The notes: generated from the letters alone by a model not told the origin. A stretch of 5,955 bases of DNA from DASRZM01 sp035686365 (GCA_035686365.1 DASRZM010000001.1:1-5955); one strand, 5' to 3'; shown: positions 1 to 5,852, counted from the first letter of the stretch. Numbers and translations: made by a program.

Positions 1-696
1 CGAGATCGGGCGGTCGCCCGCGAACACCGGCTCCTGCTCCACGTAGGAGACGTTGAACACGGCCGCGGCGCGCTCACCGCGGGCGCCGACGGTCACGTCG
101 TACGCCTCGGTGTCGCCGTCGCCCTCGTCGTAGGCACCCACGTAGGCCGAAGCCTGGGCGCCTTCGTAATCCGAACGGGTGATGATGTTGACCACGCCGG
201 CGATCGCGTCGGAACCGTAGATCGCCGAGGCGCCGTCCTTCAGGATTTCGATCCGCTCGATGATCGCCACCGGGATGGTGTTCAGGTCGACCGCGCCATC
301 GATGGTGGTGACCCAACGGCGGCCGTTGACCAGCACCAGCGAGCGGTTGGAACCGAGGTTGCGCAGGTCCACGCGGGTCTCGCCGTTACCACCGTTGTTG
401 AAGGTGGTGTTCAGCGTGGCGCCGTTCGTGGAGATCCTCTGCAGGATGTCGCCGACCGAGGTCAGGCCGGTATGCTCGATGTCTTCGCGGGTCAGCGTGA
501 GCACCGGCTGCGCGGTTTCGAAATCCACGCTGCGGCGGATGCGCGAACCGGTCACTTCGATGCGGTCGAGCTCGGTGACCTCGTCCTGGTCGGTCGACTG
601 GGCCTGGGAAGGCGCAGCGTAACCGGTCAGGCCGACGGCGCCGGCCAGAAGGCCGAAACGCACCGCCTCGCTGAGTAGATTACGGTTGAAATTCAT
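1..696 (-). CDS. TonB-dependent outer-membrane receptor, N-terminal 232 residues (gene continues past left edge)
   Basis: This is the N-terminal part of a TonB-dependent receptor, an outer-membrane beta-barrel that imports siderophores, vitamin B12, glycans or peptides using TonB/ExbBD energy. The frame is open from the ATG at 696 to base 1 without a stop. Residues 1-32 look like a signal peptide: a basic start (NFNRN), a hydrophobic stretch around 14-28, and likely cleavage after SQA at 32. Residues 41-52 (TELDRIEVTGSR) match the usual start of the mature plug region. The plug domain covers about 53-175, with 'VGDILQRIS' near 81-89, 'RVDLRNLGSNRSLVLVNGRR' at 108-127, and 'ERIEILKDGASAIYGSDAIA' at 147-166. 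The barrel begins after about 176. A GGAGAG ribosome site lies 5 nt upstream of the ATG and supports this start. The substrate cannot be told because the barrel and extracellular loops are outside the window. The plug style resembles the large receptors common in Xanthomonadales. The family call is secure. Confidence 0.95.
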   Translation of the reverse strand, partial: MNFNRNLLSEAVRFGLLAGAVGLTGYAAPSQAQSTDQDEVTELDRIEVTGSRIRRSVDFETAQPVLTLTREDIEHTGLTSVGDILQRISTNGATLNTTFNNGGNGETRVDLRNLGSNRSLVLVNGRRWVTTIDGAVDLNTIPVAIIERIEILKDGASAIYGSDAIAGVVNIITRSDYEGAQASAYVGAYDEGDGDTEAYDVTVGARGERAAAVFNVSYVEQEPVFAGDRPIS

Positions 697-780
697 TAGC
701 TCTCTCCAACGTCAGAGTGACTTGAACCAACAGGTCGGGACAATCAATCGCTTCCTTTCCCTGGAAGTGCCGCGGGCCCA

Positions 781-796
781 CGCCGTCAACACGGCG
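781..796. repeat. Small inverted repeat in the receptor leader
   Basis: CGCCGT (781-786) and ACGGCG (791-796) are perfect 6-bp arms around a 4-nt loop. If the receptor is transcribed from the AT-richer patch above position 799, this hairpin would lie in its 5' untranslated region. No function is evident, and an arm this short may be chance in GC-rich DNA. Confidence 0.35.
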
Positions 797-798
797 CG

Positions 799-828
799 AA
801 ACTAGGCGACGCCGGATGGTAACAACAA
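799..828 (-). promoter_or_regulatory. Weak candidate sigma-70-type promoter for the TonB-dependent receptor
   Basis: On the minus strand TTGTTG (828-823) is followed 18 nt later by TAGTTT (804-799), which are poor to moderate -35 and -10 matches (3 of 6 each). An alternative -10 is TACCAT (821-816, 4 of 6) without a good -35. The patch is the least GC-rich part of the intergenic region, which is the main argument for a promoter here. The exact boxes are uncertain. Confidence 0.25.
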
Positions 829-865
829 AACTTTAACGGTGGAATAGCGGGAAAATGACGGATTT

Positions 866-880
866 GCACCATAGTGGTGC
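866..880. promoter_or_regulatory. Perfect palindrome matching the NtrC-operator consensus
   Basis: GCACCA (866-871) and TGGTGC (875-880) form 6-bp perfect arms with a 3-nt spacer (TAG). This matches the GCACCA-N3-TGGTGC form known for NtrC enhancer sites of enteric glnA promoters. It lies 170 bp upstream of the receptor start codon, a plausible distance for an enhancer. However, a scan of the minus strand between it and the gene for the GG-N10-GC signature of sigma-54 promoters found none. The palindrome itself is certain. The protein that binds it is inference, and another dimeric regulator could use it. Confidence 0.45.
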
Positions 881-893
881 GGAGGGGCTCGGA

Positions 894-907
894 TCGGGAC
901 TCGGGAC
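894..907. repeat. Tandem heptamer TCGGGAC, two copies plus a partial third
   Basis: TCGGGAC occurs at 894-900 and 901-907, followed by a partial TCGG at 908-911. It adjoins the GC hairpin and the composite inverted repeat, so it may be the edge of that element. Too short to assign a function. Confidence 0.5.
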
Positions 908-911
908 TCGG

Positions 912-931
912 CGCGCGGCTGGCGCCGCGCG
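912..931. repeat. GC-rich hairpin next to the composite repeat
   Basis: CGCGCGGC (912-919) pairs perfectly with GCCGCGCG (924-931) around the loop TGGC. The stem is 8 bp and entirely G-C. There is no T-run beside it on either strand, so it does not look like an intrinsic terminator. It abuts the left outer arm of the composite repeat and may be part of it. Confidence 0.5.
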
Positions 932-1049
932 ACCCCTCCCCAACCCTCCCCTTCGCTGCGCGAAAGGGAAGGAGGCAATCGGCGCGGCACCGTTCACACA
1001 CCCCTCCCCTTGCGCGCCGCAGGCGCGCAGGGGGAGGTTGGGAGGGGGT
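932..1049. repeat. Composite inverted-repeat element (REP/MITE-like) with outer arms and two internal hairpins
   Basis: The outer arms 932-951 and 1030-1049 are imperfect reverse complements of each other (16 of 20 positions), both of the type ACCCC..CCC..AACC..CCCC. Inside, 945-956 and 960-975 form an imperfect hairpin (CTTCGC against GCGAAAGGG). A much stronger hairpin joins 1003-1018 with 1022-1037: 15 of 16 pairs around the loop GCA, with the odd pair a G-T. The right outer arm and the strong hairpin share bases, so alternative folds compete. The element begins 66 nt after the stop of the DUF4097-like gene. Elements of this CCCTCCCC-rich type are, to my knowledge, frequent between genes in Xanthomonadales. 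It may end or protect that transcript, but it lacks a U-tract. It carries no gene. Confidence 0.65.
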
Positions 1050-1115
1050 GACGGGCGGAGCGCGGGGGCCCGGTAGTCGGCGGCCTTCGTCAGGCGATGT
1101 GCCCCGACGCGCCCG

Positions 1116-2009
1116 TCAGCGCAGCTCCAGGGTGATATCGCCGGAGAAGCTCTCCAGCCGCAGTCGGGTGGCGCCGTCGCCGACCCGGGCCTCCAGGCTG
1201 CGGCCGGGGCCGTATTCGGCCTCCTTCACCTCGCCGAGGTCCGAGCCAATGCGCCCGCTGAAGGACTCGGCCGTCACCCGCAGCCCGGCCGGGCGGTCGA
1301 TCCGGACCTCGATGTCGCCCGAGAGCGCCTCGGCGCGCAGGTCGCCACCGGCGGCCAGGCTGCCTTCGAAGCCCAGATCGCCCGACACGGTGGCACCGAC
1401 GAACTCGCTGACCTCGCGCGCCTGCACCCGCGCCGAACCGGACACGGTTTCCACGTTCACGCGCCCGCTCAGACTGCCCTGGGCCCGGATGTCGCCGCTG
1501 ACCGATTCGGCCGACAACCGGGTCGCCTCGATCTCCAGATCCTGGTCGCCGCTGACCGTTTCCACCACCACTTCGGCGGCGGCCAGGCGCAGGCGCACGT
1601 CACCGCTGACCGATTCGGCCTGCAGGGACGGGCCACGCAGTCCGCCGGCCTCGATGTCGGCGCTGACCGACTCCAGTTCCAGCGCAACCCCGCGCGGAGC
1701 ACGGATCACCAGCGTGGTCGGCTCGCTGTCGTTGCTGCCCCAGTTGAAGAACCAGCCCCTGGACTCGGGATACTCGACCACCACCGACAGCGTGTCGCCA
1801 CCGTTGCCGATGCGCAGGCGCTCCACGCCCTCGCCCAGCGTGCCGCCCACGTGCACCTCCTCGCGGTCCCAGCCTTCGATGCTGATGCGGCCCTTGAGGT
1901 TCTCCACCAGCAGCCGGCCATCGGACGCCAGCGGCCGGGTCTCGTCGATCGGTGTTCCGGCCAGTACCGGCGCGGCGGCCAGTGCGAGCGTCATTGCAAG
2001 GATTTTCAT
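1116..2009 (-). CDS. Secreted DUF4097-like repeat protein
   Basis: This is a 297-residue exported protein that fits the DUF4097 family (putative adhesin-like, beta-helix fold, function not established). Residues 1-17 form a short signal peptide (MKILAMTLALAAAPVLA), with cleavage likely before G18. There is no lipobox cysteine and no further membrane span, so the mature protein should be periplasmic or surface exposed. Residues 25-110 form an N-terminal beta-rich part. From 113 to 291 a motif E-[ST]-[VLF]-S-[GA]-[DRS] recurs nine times (113, 132, 150, 168, 187, 206, 227, 248, 286), spaced 18-21 residues with one double-length gap, as expected for stacked rungs of a beta solenoid. The GAGG ribosome site 8 nt upstream supports the start. 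It follows the sigma/anti-sigma pair on the same strand after 117 bp, and DUF4097 proteins are often found beside such pairs. It may be the output or the sensed partner of that module (inference). The family call is good, the role unknown. Confidence 0.85.
   Translation of the reverse strand: MKILAMTLALAAAPVLAGTPIDETRPLASDGRLLVENLKGRISIEGWDREEVHVGGTLGEGVERLRIGNGGDTLSVVVEYPESRGWFFNWGSNDSEPTTLVIRAPRGVALELESVSADIEAGGLRGPSLQAESVSGDVRLRLAAAEVVVETVSGDQDLEIEATRLSAESVSGDIRAQGSLSGRVNVETVSGSARVQAREVSEFVGATVSGDLGFEGSLAAGGDLRAEALSGDIEVRIDRPAGLRVTAESFSGRIGSDLGEVKEAEYGPGRSLEARVGDGATRLRLESFSGDITLELR
1137..1673 (-). repeat. In-gene ~57-bp repeat coding the E-S-V-S-G-D motif
   Basis: The nine motif copies of the DUF4097-like protein are visible in the DNA. 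The plus-strand string CTGACCGATTCGGCC is present exactly around 1500 and 1607, and shorter variants (GCTGACCG, CGCTGACC) recur near 1552 and 1659. The spacing is 54-63 bp. The DNA identity among the central copies suggests internal duplication that has since diverged. Confidence 0.7.
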
Positions 2010-2033
2010 GGTGCTTGCCTCATGCAGTTCCAG

Positions 2034-2118
2034 GATTGCGGGACCTCTGAACCGCTTCAGAGGATCGCGCGCCAGCCGCGGCGCGCTCGCGGACCGGGCA
2101 CGCGAGTGCCCGCTCCGG
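2034..2118 (-). repeat. Dispersed structured repeat, copy A (3' side of the anti-sigma gene)
   Basis: This copy is about 80% identical to the stretch 3280-3365 in the same orientation (64 of 79 aligned columns counted by hand over 2041-2118). It contains three hairpins: CCTCTGAA/TTCAGAGG (2044-2051 with 2056-2063, perfect), GCGCGCC/GGCGCGC (2067-2073 with 2080-2086, perfect), and a 12-bp stem with one mismatch (2090-2101 with 2106-2117) capped by GCGA. It begins 8 nt downstream of the anti-sigma stop codon on the coding strand and lies upstream of the DUF4097-like gene. No U-tract follows any stem. Confidence 0.8.
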
Positions 2119-2126
2119 CCAGGGCG

Positions 2127-2666
2127 TCAGCCGGCCAGCACGCGCTGGGTCAGGCGCAGGCGCTGGGTGTAGGTGTCGCGCAGCCGATCCACGAGGTAGA
2201 CCGCTCCGGCGTCCTGCTCGAGCGCGGCGCGGATCTGTGCGGCGCCGGCGTCGAGCTCGGCCAGCCCGGAGGCGGCCTCGCTGGGCAGCCCCGCGGCGCC
2301 CATCGCGTGCAGCGCGGCCAGGTATTCCAGTGTCAGCGCCTGCGCTTCGCGCTGCAGCGGCGAGGCCTGGGGCGTCGTTTCGGGGCCGAGCTCGGCCACG
2401 GTGGCCTCGGGTACCGGCCCGGTGCCGTCGAAGGGATCGATCCGCCACAGCAGGGCCGACCCCAGCAGCACCACCGCCGCCATCGCCAGCAGCGCGGGGC
2501 GCCCGTGTCGGCCGAAGGGCACGCGCGCCGCCTCGTGCCCCGCCGCGGCGTGCTGCGTCGCTGGCACGCCATCGAGCCCGCCGGCGATGCCGGGCCACAG
2601 ATCCCGTTCCGGGGCGATCGCGCCGCGGAACTCGCGCAGGCGGCGGCGCAGTTCGAACTCGCTCAT
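2127..2666 (-). CDS. Single-pass membrane protein, probable anti-sigma factor
   Basis: This 179-residue protein most likely holds the partner sigma factor inactive at the inner membrane. Residues 1-55 are cytoplasmic and charged, with 'PERDLWPGI' at 19-27, a motif I associate with anti-sigma-like proteins of this bacterial group. One transmembrane segment is seen at about 57-74 (rich in A, L, V), and 75-179 would be periplasmic, including a helical, Q/R/L-rich C-terminus (104-179). It contains no cysteine, so it lacks the zinc motif HxxxCxxC of classical ZAS anti-sigma factors. The start codon overlaps the sigma stop as ATGA, and an AGGAG site sits 8 nt upstream inside the sigma gene, indicating translational coupling. 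The gene order sigma then membrane protein is the strongest support. The role is inferred from position and topology, as no catalytic or binding residue can be pointed to. Confidence 0.7.
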   Translation of the reverse strand: MSEFELRRRLREFRGAIAPERDLWPGIAGGLDGVPATQHAAAGHEAARVPFGRHGRPALLAMAAVVLLGSALLWRIDPFDGTGPVPEATVAELGPETTPQASPLQREAQALTLEYLAALHAMGAAGLPSEAASGLAELDAGAAQIRAALEQDAGAVYLVDRLRDTYTQRLRLTQRVLAG

Positions 2667-3220
2667 GGTGTCTGCTCCTGCAGCCAGCCGCGCAGCAGGC
2701 CGCGCGCGCGGTGCAGCTGCGCCTTGGATGTGCCCACCGCCATGCCCAGTTCCTCGGCGATCTCCTGGTGTTTCCAGCCTTCCACGTCATGCAGCACCAG
2801 CACCGCACGGGCCCGTGGCGGCAGCCGTGCGATCGCGTGTGTCAGGTCCATGTCCAGGTCCGGACGCTCGGCGAGCGCGGCACGCGCATCCAGCGGCGCC
2901 TCGCCGACTTCCAGGTCTTCGGCGCCGGAGCGGCTGCGCAGGTCCATCAGGGCCGTGTTCACGGCCAGCCGGTACAGCCAGGTCCCGAAGGCGCTCTGGT
3001 AGCGGAACTTCGGCAGCGACTGCCAGGCGCGTACGAAGGCGTCCTGCGTCAGCTCCTCGGCGCGGGCCTCGACCCCGCCGACCAGGCGCCAGATCGCCCC
3101 GAACACGCGCCGCACGTGCAGCCGGTAGAGCTGTTCGAAGGCCAGCCGGTCGCCGTCGGCTGCGCGGCGCACCAGCAGGTGGTCGCGGTCGGCGGCGGCC
3201 GGCGCGTGGGTCTCGGTCAT
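2663..3220 (-). CDS. ECF-type RNA polymerase sigma factor (sigma-70 family)
   Basis: This 185-residue regulator carries the two domains of ECF sigma factors. Region 2 spans about 16-95, with 'DRLAFEQLYRLHVRRVFG' (24-41), 'AEELTQDAFVRAW' (54-66) and 'GTWLYRLAVNTALMDLRS' (79-96), which bind core RNA polymerase and the -10 element. Region 4 spans about 127-181, with 'AIARLPPRARAVLVLHDVEG' then a helix-turn-helix 'HQEIAEELGMAVGTSKAQLH' (151-170) for the -35 element. Domains 1 and 3 are absent, as expected. The chosen start gives the usual N-terminus just before region 2. An in-frame ATG at 3250 would add 10 residues (MLSLALRPEP); its codons are GC3-rich and it has AAGGG only 2 nt upstream. Neither start has a strong ribosome site, so the start is uncertain. 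It overlaps the anti-sigma-like gene by 4 nt. Its target promoters are not known, and no convincing autoregulatory promoter was recognised upstream. Confidence 0.92.
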   Translation of the reverse strand: MTETHAPAAADRDHLLVRRAADGDRLAFEQLYRLHVRRVFGAIWRLVGGVEARAEELTQDAFVRAWQSLPKFRYQSAFGTWLYRLAVNTALMDLRSRSGAEDLEVGEAPLDARAALAERPDLDMDLTHAIARLPPRARAVLVLHDVEGWKHQEIAEELGMAVGTSKAQLHRARGLLRGWLQEQTP

Positions 3221-3279
3221 CGGTTCGGGGCGGAGGGCCAGGCTCAGCATAGCCCTTCGGATGCGCCCGGGCGCGCGAT

Positions 3280-3365
3280 GGTTTAGGGAACCACTGAACC
3301 CGTCCGGAGCTTCGCGCGCCAGGGGTGGCGCGCTCGCGGATCGGGCACGCGAGCACCCGATCCGG
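3280..3365 (-). repeat. Dispersed structured repeat, copy B (3' side of pckG)
   Basis: This is the second copy of the repeat at 2034-2118. The core from TCGCGCGCCAG to TCCGG (3312-3365) is the best conserved part. The central GCGCGCC/GGCGCGC stem (3314-3320 with 3327-3333) is retained with a changed loop. The last stem is a perfect 9-bp CGGATCGGG/CCCGATCCG (3337-3345 with 3356-3364). The first stem of copy A is degraded here. The repeat starts 13 nt after the pckG stop codon on the coding strand and ends upstream of the sigma gene, so it occupies the same kind of place as copy A. Confidence 0.8.
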
Positions 3366-3378
3366 CGGAGCCGGTCAC

Positions 3379-5133
3379 TCAACCGTCGGCGAGCGCCGCG
3401 GCGATCCGCCCGCATTGCTGGCGCAAGGCTTCGGGCGTACGCGCGCCGAAGCCGTCCAGGTACTCCCCGATGTGCGCGATCTCCTCGCGCCAGGCATCGC
3501 GGTCGACCTGCAGCAGGTAGTCCAGCTCCGGGCGCGCCAGGTCCAGCCCGTCCACATCCAGGTCTCGGGGGTGCGGCAGGTTGCCGATCGGCGTCTCCGC
3601 CGCGCCGGCCCGGCCCTGGACACGGCGGACCATCCACTCGAGCACGCGCAGGTTCTCGCCGAAGCCCGGCCACAGGAAGCGGCCGTCGCCGTCCTTGCGG
3701 AACCAGTTGACGTGGAAGATCTTCGGCAGGCGCGCCCCGGGGCGATCGAAGCTGAGCCAGTGCGCCCAGTAATCGCCGAAGTTGTAGCCGCAGAAGGGCT
3801 TCATCGCCATCGGGTCGCGCCGGACCACGCCGACGGCACCGGTCGCCGCCGCGGTCGTTTCCGAGGCCATTGCAGCCCCCACCAGCACGCCGTGGGTCCA
3901 GTCGCGCGCCTCGAACACCAGCGGCACCAACGCGGCGCGACGGCCGCCGAAGACGATCGCGCTGATCGGTACGCCCTGCGGATCCTCTGCCCTGGGCGTC
4001 CAGCTCGGGCACTGCCGGGCCGACACCGTGAAGCGCGCGTTCGGATGCGCGGCCGGGCCGTTGGCGGGGTCGTACTCGCGGCCCTGCCAGTCCCTGGCCG
4101 GCTCACCGACCATGATGCCTTCCCACCAGGGGCAGTTGTCGGCGGTCACCGCCACGTTGGTGAAGATGGCATCGTGGTCGAGCATCTGCATCGCGTTGCG
4201 GTTGGTCCTGCTGCTGGTGCCCGGCGCCACGCCGAAGAATCCGGCCTCCGGGTTGATCGCCCACAGGCGGCCGTCGGGCCCGGGCTGCATCCAGCAGATG
4301 TCGTCGCCTACCGTCCATACCTTCCAGCCGGCCGCGCGGTAGCGCTCGGGCGGGATCAGCATGGCCAGGTTGGTCTTGCCGCAGGCCGAGGGAAAGGCGG
4401 CGGCGATGTAGTGGGTCTGCCCTTCCGGATCCTCGATCCCCACGATCAGCATGTGCTCGGCCAGCCAGCCCTCGGCGCGGGCCTGGTGGCTGGCGATGCG
4501 CAGGGCATGGCACTTCTTTCCCAGCAGCGCGTTGCCGCCGTAGCCGGAACCGTAGGACTTGATCGCCAGCTCCTCGGGAAAATGCATGATGAAGCGCCGA
4601 TCCGGGTCGAGCTCTCCGATCGAATGCAGGCCCCGGACGAAGCCGCCCTCGCGTTCGATCCGCGCCAGCGCCGGCGCCCCCATGCGGGTCATGATCCGCA
4701 TGTTGGCCACGACGTAGGGGCTGTCGGTGATCTCCACGCCGCAGCGTGCGATCGGCGAATCGAGCGGCCCCATGCAGTAGGGGACGACATACAGGGTGCG
4801 CCGGCGCATGCAGCCGGCGAACAGCGCGTCCATCTTCGCGTGCGCTTCGGGCGGTGCCATCCAGTGGTTGTTCGGGCCGGCGTCCTCGCGGCTGGAGGTG
4901 CACACGAAGGTCAGGTGCTCAACGCGCGCCACGTCGCGCGGGTCGGAGCGGTGCAGGTAGCAGCGCGGATGGGTACCGGCGTCCAGCGGCAACAGGTCGC
5001 CGGTGGTGGTCATGAGCTCGACCAGGTCCTGGTATTCGGCATCGGACCCGTCGCACCATTGGATGCGCGCCGGTTGCGTCAGGCGGGCGACGTCCTCCAC
5101 CCATTGGTTCAGGGCGGCCAGCTGACTGGTCAT
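3379..5133 (-). CDS. pckG: Phosphoenolpyruvate carboxykinase (GTP)
   Basis: The enzyme converts oxaloacetate and GTP to phosphoenolpyruvate, GDP and CO2 in the cytoplasm, the first committed step of gluconeogenesis from TCA-cycle intermediates. The 584-residue product is close to the family's ~600. Diagnostic motifs are in order: the substrate-site arginine in 'DVARVEHLT' (67-75); 'SYGSGYGGNALLGKKC' (193-208), whose lysine with H227 in 'AEHML' binds manganese; the kinase-1 P-loop 'FPSACGKTN' (247-255) with the reactive cysteine C251; kinase-2 'VGDDICWM' (275-282); 'GVAPGTSSRTNRNAM' (301-315); R367 in 'PNARF'; the lid loop around 424-437; and the guanine pocket 'FRKDGDGRFLWPGFGENLRV' (478-497). 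No key residue is missing. GTP rather than ATP use follows from this family. The start at 5133 fits the family N-terminus and has an AAGGAG site 10 nt upstream, so the open frame that continues further upstream is not coding. It follows the TetR gene by 131 bp. Confidence 0.98.
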   Translation of the reverse strand: MTSQLAALNQWVEDVARLTQPARIQWCDGSDAEYQDLVELMTTTGDLLPLDAGTHPRCYLHRSDPRDVARVEHLTFVCTSSREDAGPNNHWMAPPEAHAKMDALFAGCMRRRTLYVVPYCMGPLDSPIARCGVEITDSPYVVANMRIMTRMGAPALARIEREGGFVRGLHSIGELDPDRRFIMHFPEELAIKSYGSGYGGNALLGKKCHALRIASHQARAEGWLAEHMLIVGIEDPEGQTHYIAAAFPSACGKTNLAMLIPPERYRAAGWKVWTVGDDICWMQPGPDGRLWAINPEAGFFGVAPGTSSRTNRNAMQMLDHDAIFTNVAVTADNCPWWEGIMVGEPARDWQGREYDPANGPAAHPNARFTVSARQCPSWTPRAEDPQGVPISAIVFGGRRAALVPLVFEARDWTHGVLVGAAMASETTAAATGAVGVVRRDPMAMKPFCGYNFGDYWAHWLSFDRPGARLPKIFHVNWFRKDGDGRFLWPGFGENLRVLEWMVRRVQGRAGAAETPIGNLPHPRDLDVDGLDLARPELDYLLQVDRDAWREEIAHIGEYLDGFGARTPEALRQQCGRIAAALADG

Positions 5134-5143
5134 GGGCTTGCAA

Positions 5144-5149
5144 CTCCTT
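5144..5149 (-). promoter_or_regulatory. Ribosome binding site that fixes the pckG start
   Basis: AAGGAG on the minus strand lies 10 nt before the ATG at 5133. It is the only strong Shine-Dalgarno match near the N-terminus and separates the true start from upstream in-frame start codons. Confidence 0.75.
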
Positions 5150-5205
5150 GCGTCCGGAGCGGGCCGAGCCGGGCCGGACGGGCTTGAATGGGGCGAAGTC
5201 GCAAA

Positions 5206-5234
5206 ACGGTAGCCGGCACGACCGGGCGATGCAA
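5206..5234 (-). promoter_or_regulatory. Weak candidate promoter for pckG
   Basis: Minus-strand TTGCAT (5234-5229) and TACCGT (5211-5206) are spaced by 17 nt, a standard spacing, but each matches the sigma-70 boxes at only 3 of 6 bases. It would start transcription about 65 nt before the pckG ATG. pckG could equally be co-transcribed with the TetR gene. Confidence 0.25.
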
Positions 5235-5264
5235 CCGAACGCGCGCGGCGCGCGCCGGACTCGG

Positions 5265-5852
5265 TCAGGCCGGCGGGATCAGCGTCTGCATCACGTGCTC
5301 GACGTAGGCCTCGAACTCGTCGTGCTGCAGCCGCGGCTGGCCCATCTGCAAGGCCAGCTGCAGGAAGCCGACGTAGGCGGCGTAGGTCAGCCGGGCTCGG
5401 TGGCGTGCGTCTTCGCGCGCGAGTCCGGCCTGGCGGAAACTGGCCGTCAGGTAATCGAGCCGGCGCGAGGACACCCTGCGCATGACCGGCTGCACGACCG
5501 GGTGGTCCAGGGCCTTGAGCAGTTCGGAGTAGATCGCGTGCGGGCGCACCTCGTGGGCGACCAGGCGGAACAGCGCGCGCAGGCGTTCGCGCGGATCGGG
5601 CACGGCTTCGAGCGTGCCGAACACCTGTTCGAGCTCGACCTGTTCCCAGCGTGCCAGCGCCGCCTCGAGCAGGGCTTCGCGGGAGGGAAAATGCCAGTAG
5701 AAGCTGCCCTTGGTGACCCCCAGCCGTCGCGCCAGCGGCTCCACCGCCACCGCCGCCACGCCGCTTTCGGCGATGGTGTCCAGCGCCGCCTGGGCCCAGT
5801 CGTCGGCCGACAGGCGAGCGGGACGCTCGGATTTGCTGGCGGCGCCTGGCAT
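5265..5852 (-). CDS. TetR-family transcriptional repressor
   Basis: This 195-residue protein has the TetR layout. The N-terminal DNA-binding domain covers about 14-66, with the helix-turn-helix 'VEPLARRLGVTKGSFYWHFP' at 37-56, including the family signature 'TKGSFYWHF'. It is followed by an all-helical C-terminal domain (about 67-195) for dimerisation and ligand binding, rich in L, R and A. The ligand and operator cannot be predicted. TetR genes often regulate a neighbour. Here the nearest downstream gene is pckG, 131 bp on and co-directional, and whatever lies upstream is outside the window. The start has no Shine-Dalgarno sequence. A TACACT hexamer ends 6 nt before the ATG, so a leaderless transcript is possible. 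A start further in is unlikely, because the basic N-terminal arm typical of the family would be shortened. Confidence 0.95.
   Translation of the reverse strand: MPGAASKSERPARLSADDWAQAALDTIAESGVAAVAVEPLARRLGVTKGSFYWHFPSREALLEAALARWEQVELEQVFGTLEAVPDPRERLRALFRLVAHEVRPHAIYSELLKALDHPVVQPVMRRVSSRRLDYLTASFRQAGLAREDARHRARLTYAAYVGFLQLALQMGQPRLQHDEFEAYVEHVMQTLIPPA

Larger units (their letters stand above)
697..1115. other. 419-bp gene-free intergenic region
   Basis: No convincing gene lies between the DUF4097-like gene and the TonB-dependent receptor. Short open frames here have proline/arginine-rich low-complexity translations typical of GC-rich repeats. Going right to left, the stretch holds a composite inverted-repeat element (932-1049), a GC hairpin (912-931), a tandem heptamer (894-907), a perfect 15-bp palindrome (866-880), an AT-richer patch (about 816-862) where the receptor promoter probably lies, and a leader of roughly 100 nt with a small hairpin (781-796). 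Confidence 0.7.

Noticed and set aside
784..789. TTGACG as a -35 box for the receptor
   Set aside because: At 17-nt spacing the -10 position reads TTCCAG, which is not a plausible -10 element.
700..860. Sigma-54 promoter (-24/-12) for the receptor, sought because of the NtrC-like palindrome
   Set aside because: No GG-N10-GC arrangement with flanking TGGCAC/TTGC similarity was found on the minus strand.
912..1049. Intrinsic terminators at the hairpins after the DUF4097-like gene (also considered for 2034-2118, 3280-3365 and the GCGCGC hairpin at 5241-5255)
   Set aside because: None of the stems is followed by a T-rich tract on the transcribed strand.
874..2172. A 432-codon plus-strand open frame
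   Set aside because: It is antisense to the DUF4097-like gene and runs through the composite repeat. Its S/R/P-rich composition is what the complement of the repeat codons gives.
3251..4012. Upstream in-frame extension of the sigma factor to 4012
   Set aside because: It would run through the repeat copy and overlap the end of pckG in another frame. The ECF family length and N-terminus fit a start at 3220 or 3250.
3325..5187. A 620-codon plus-strand open frame across pckG
   Set aside because: It lies antisense to a gene with all catalytic motifs intact. Its translation matches no family I know, and long antisense frames are expected at this GC content.
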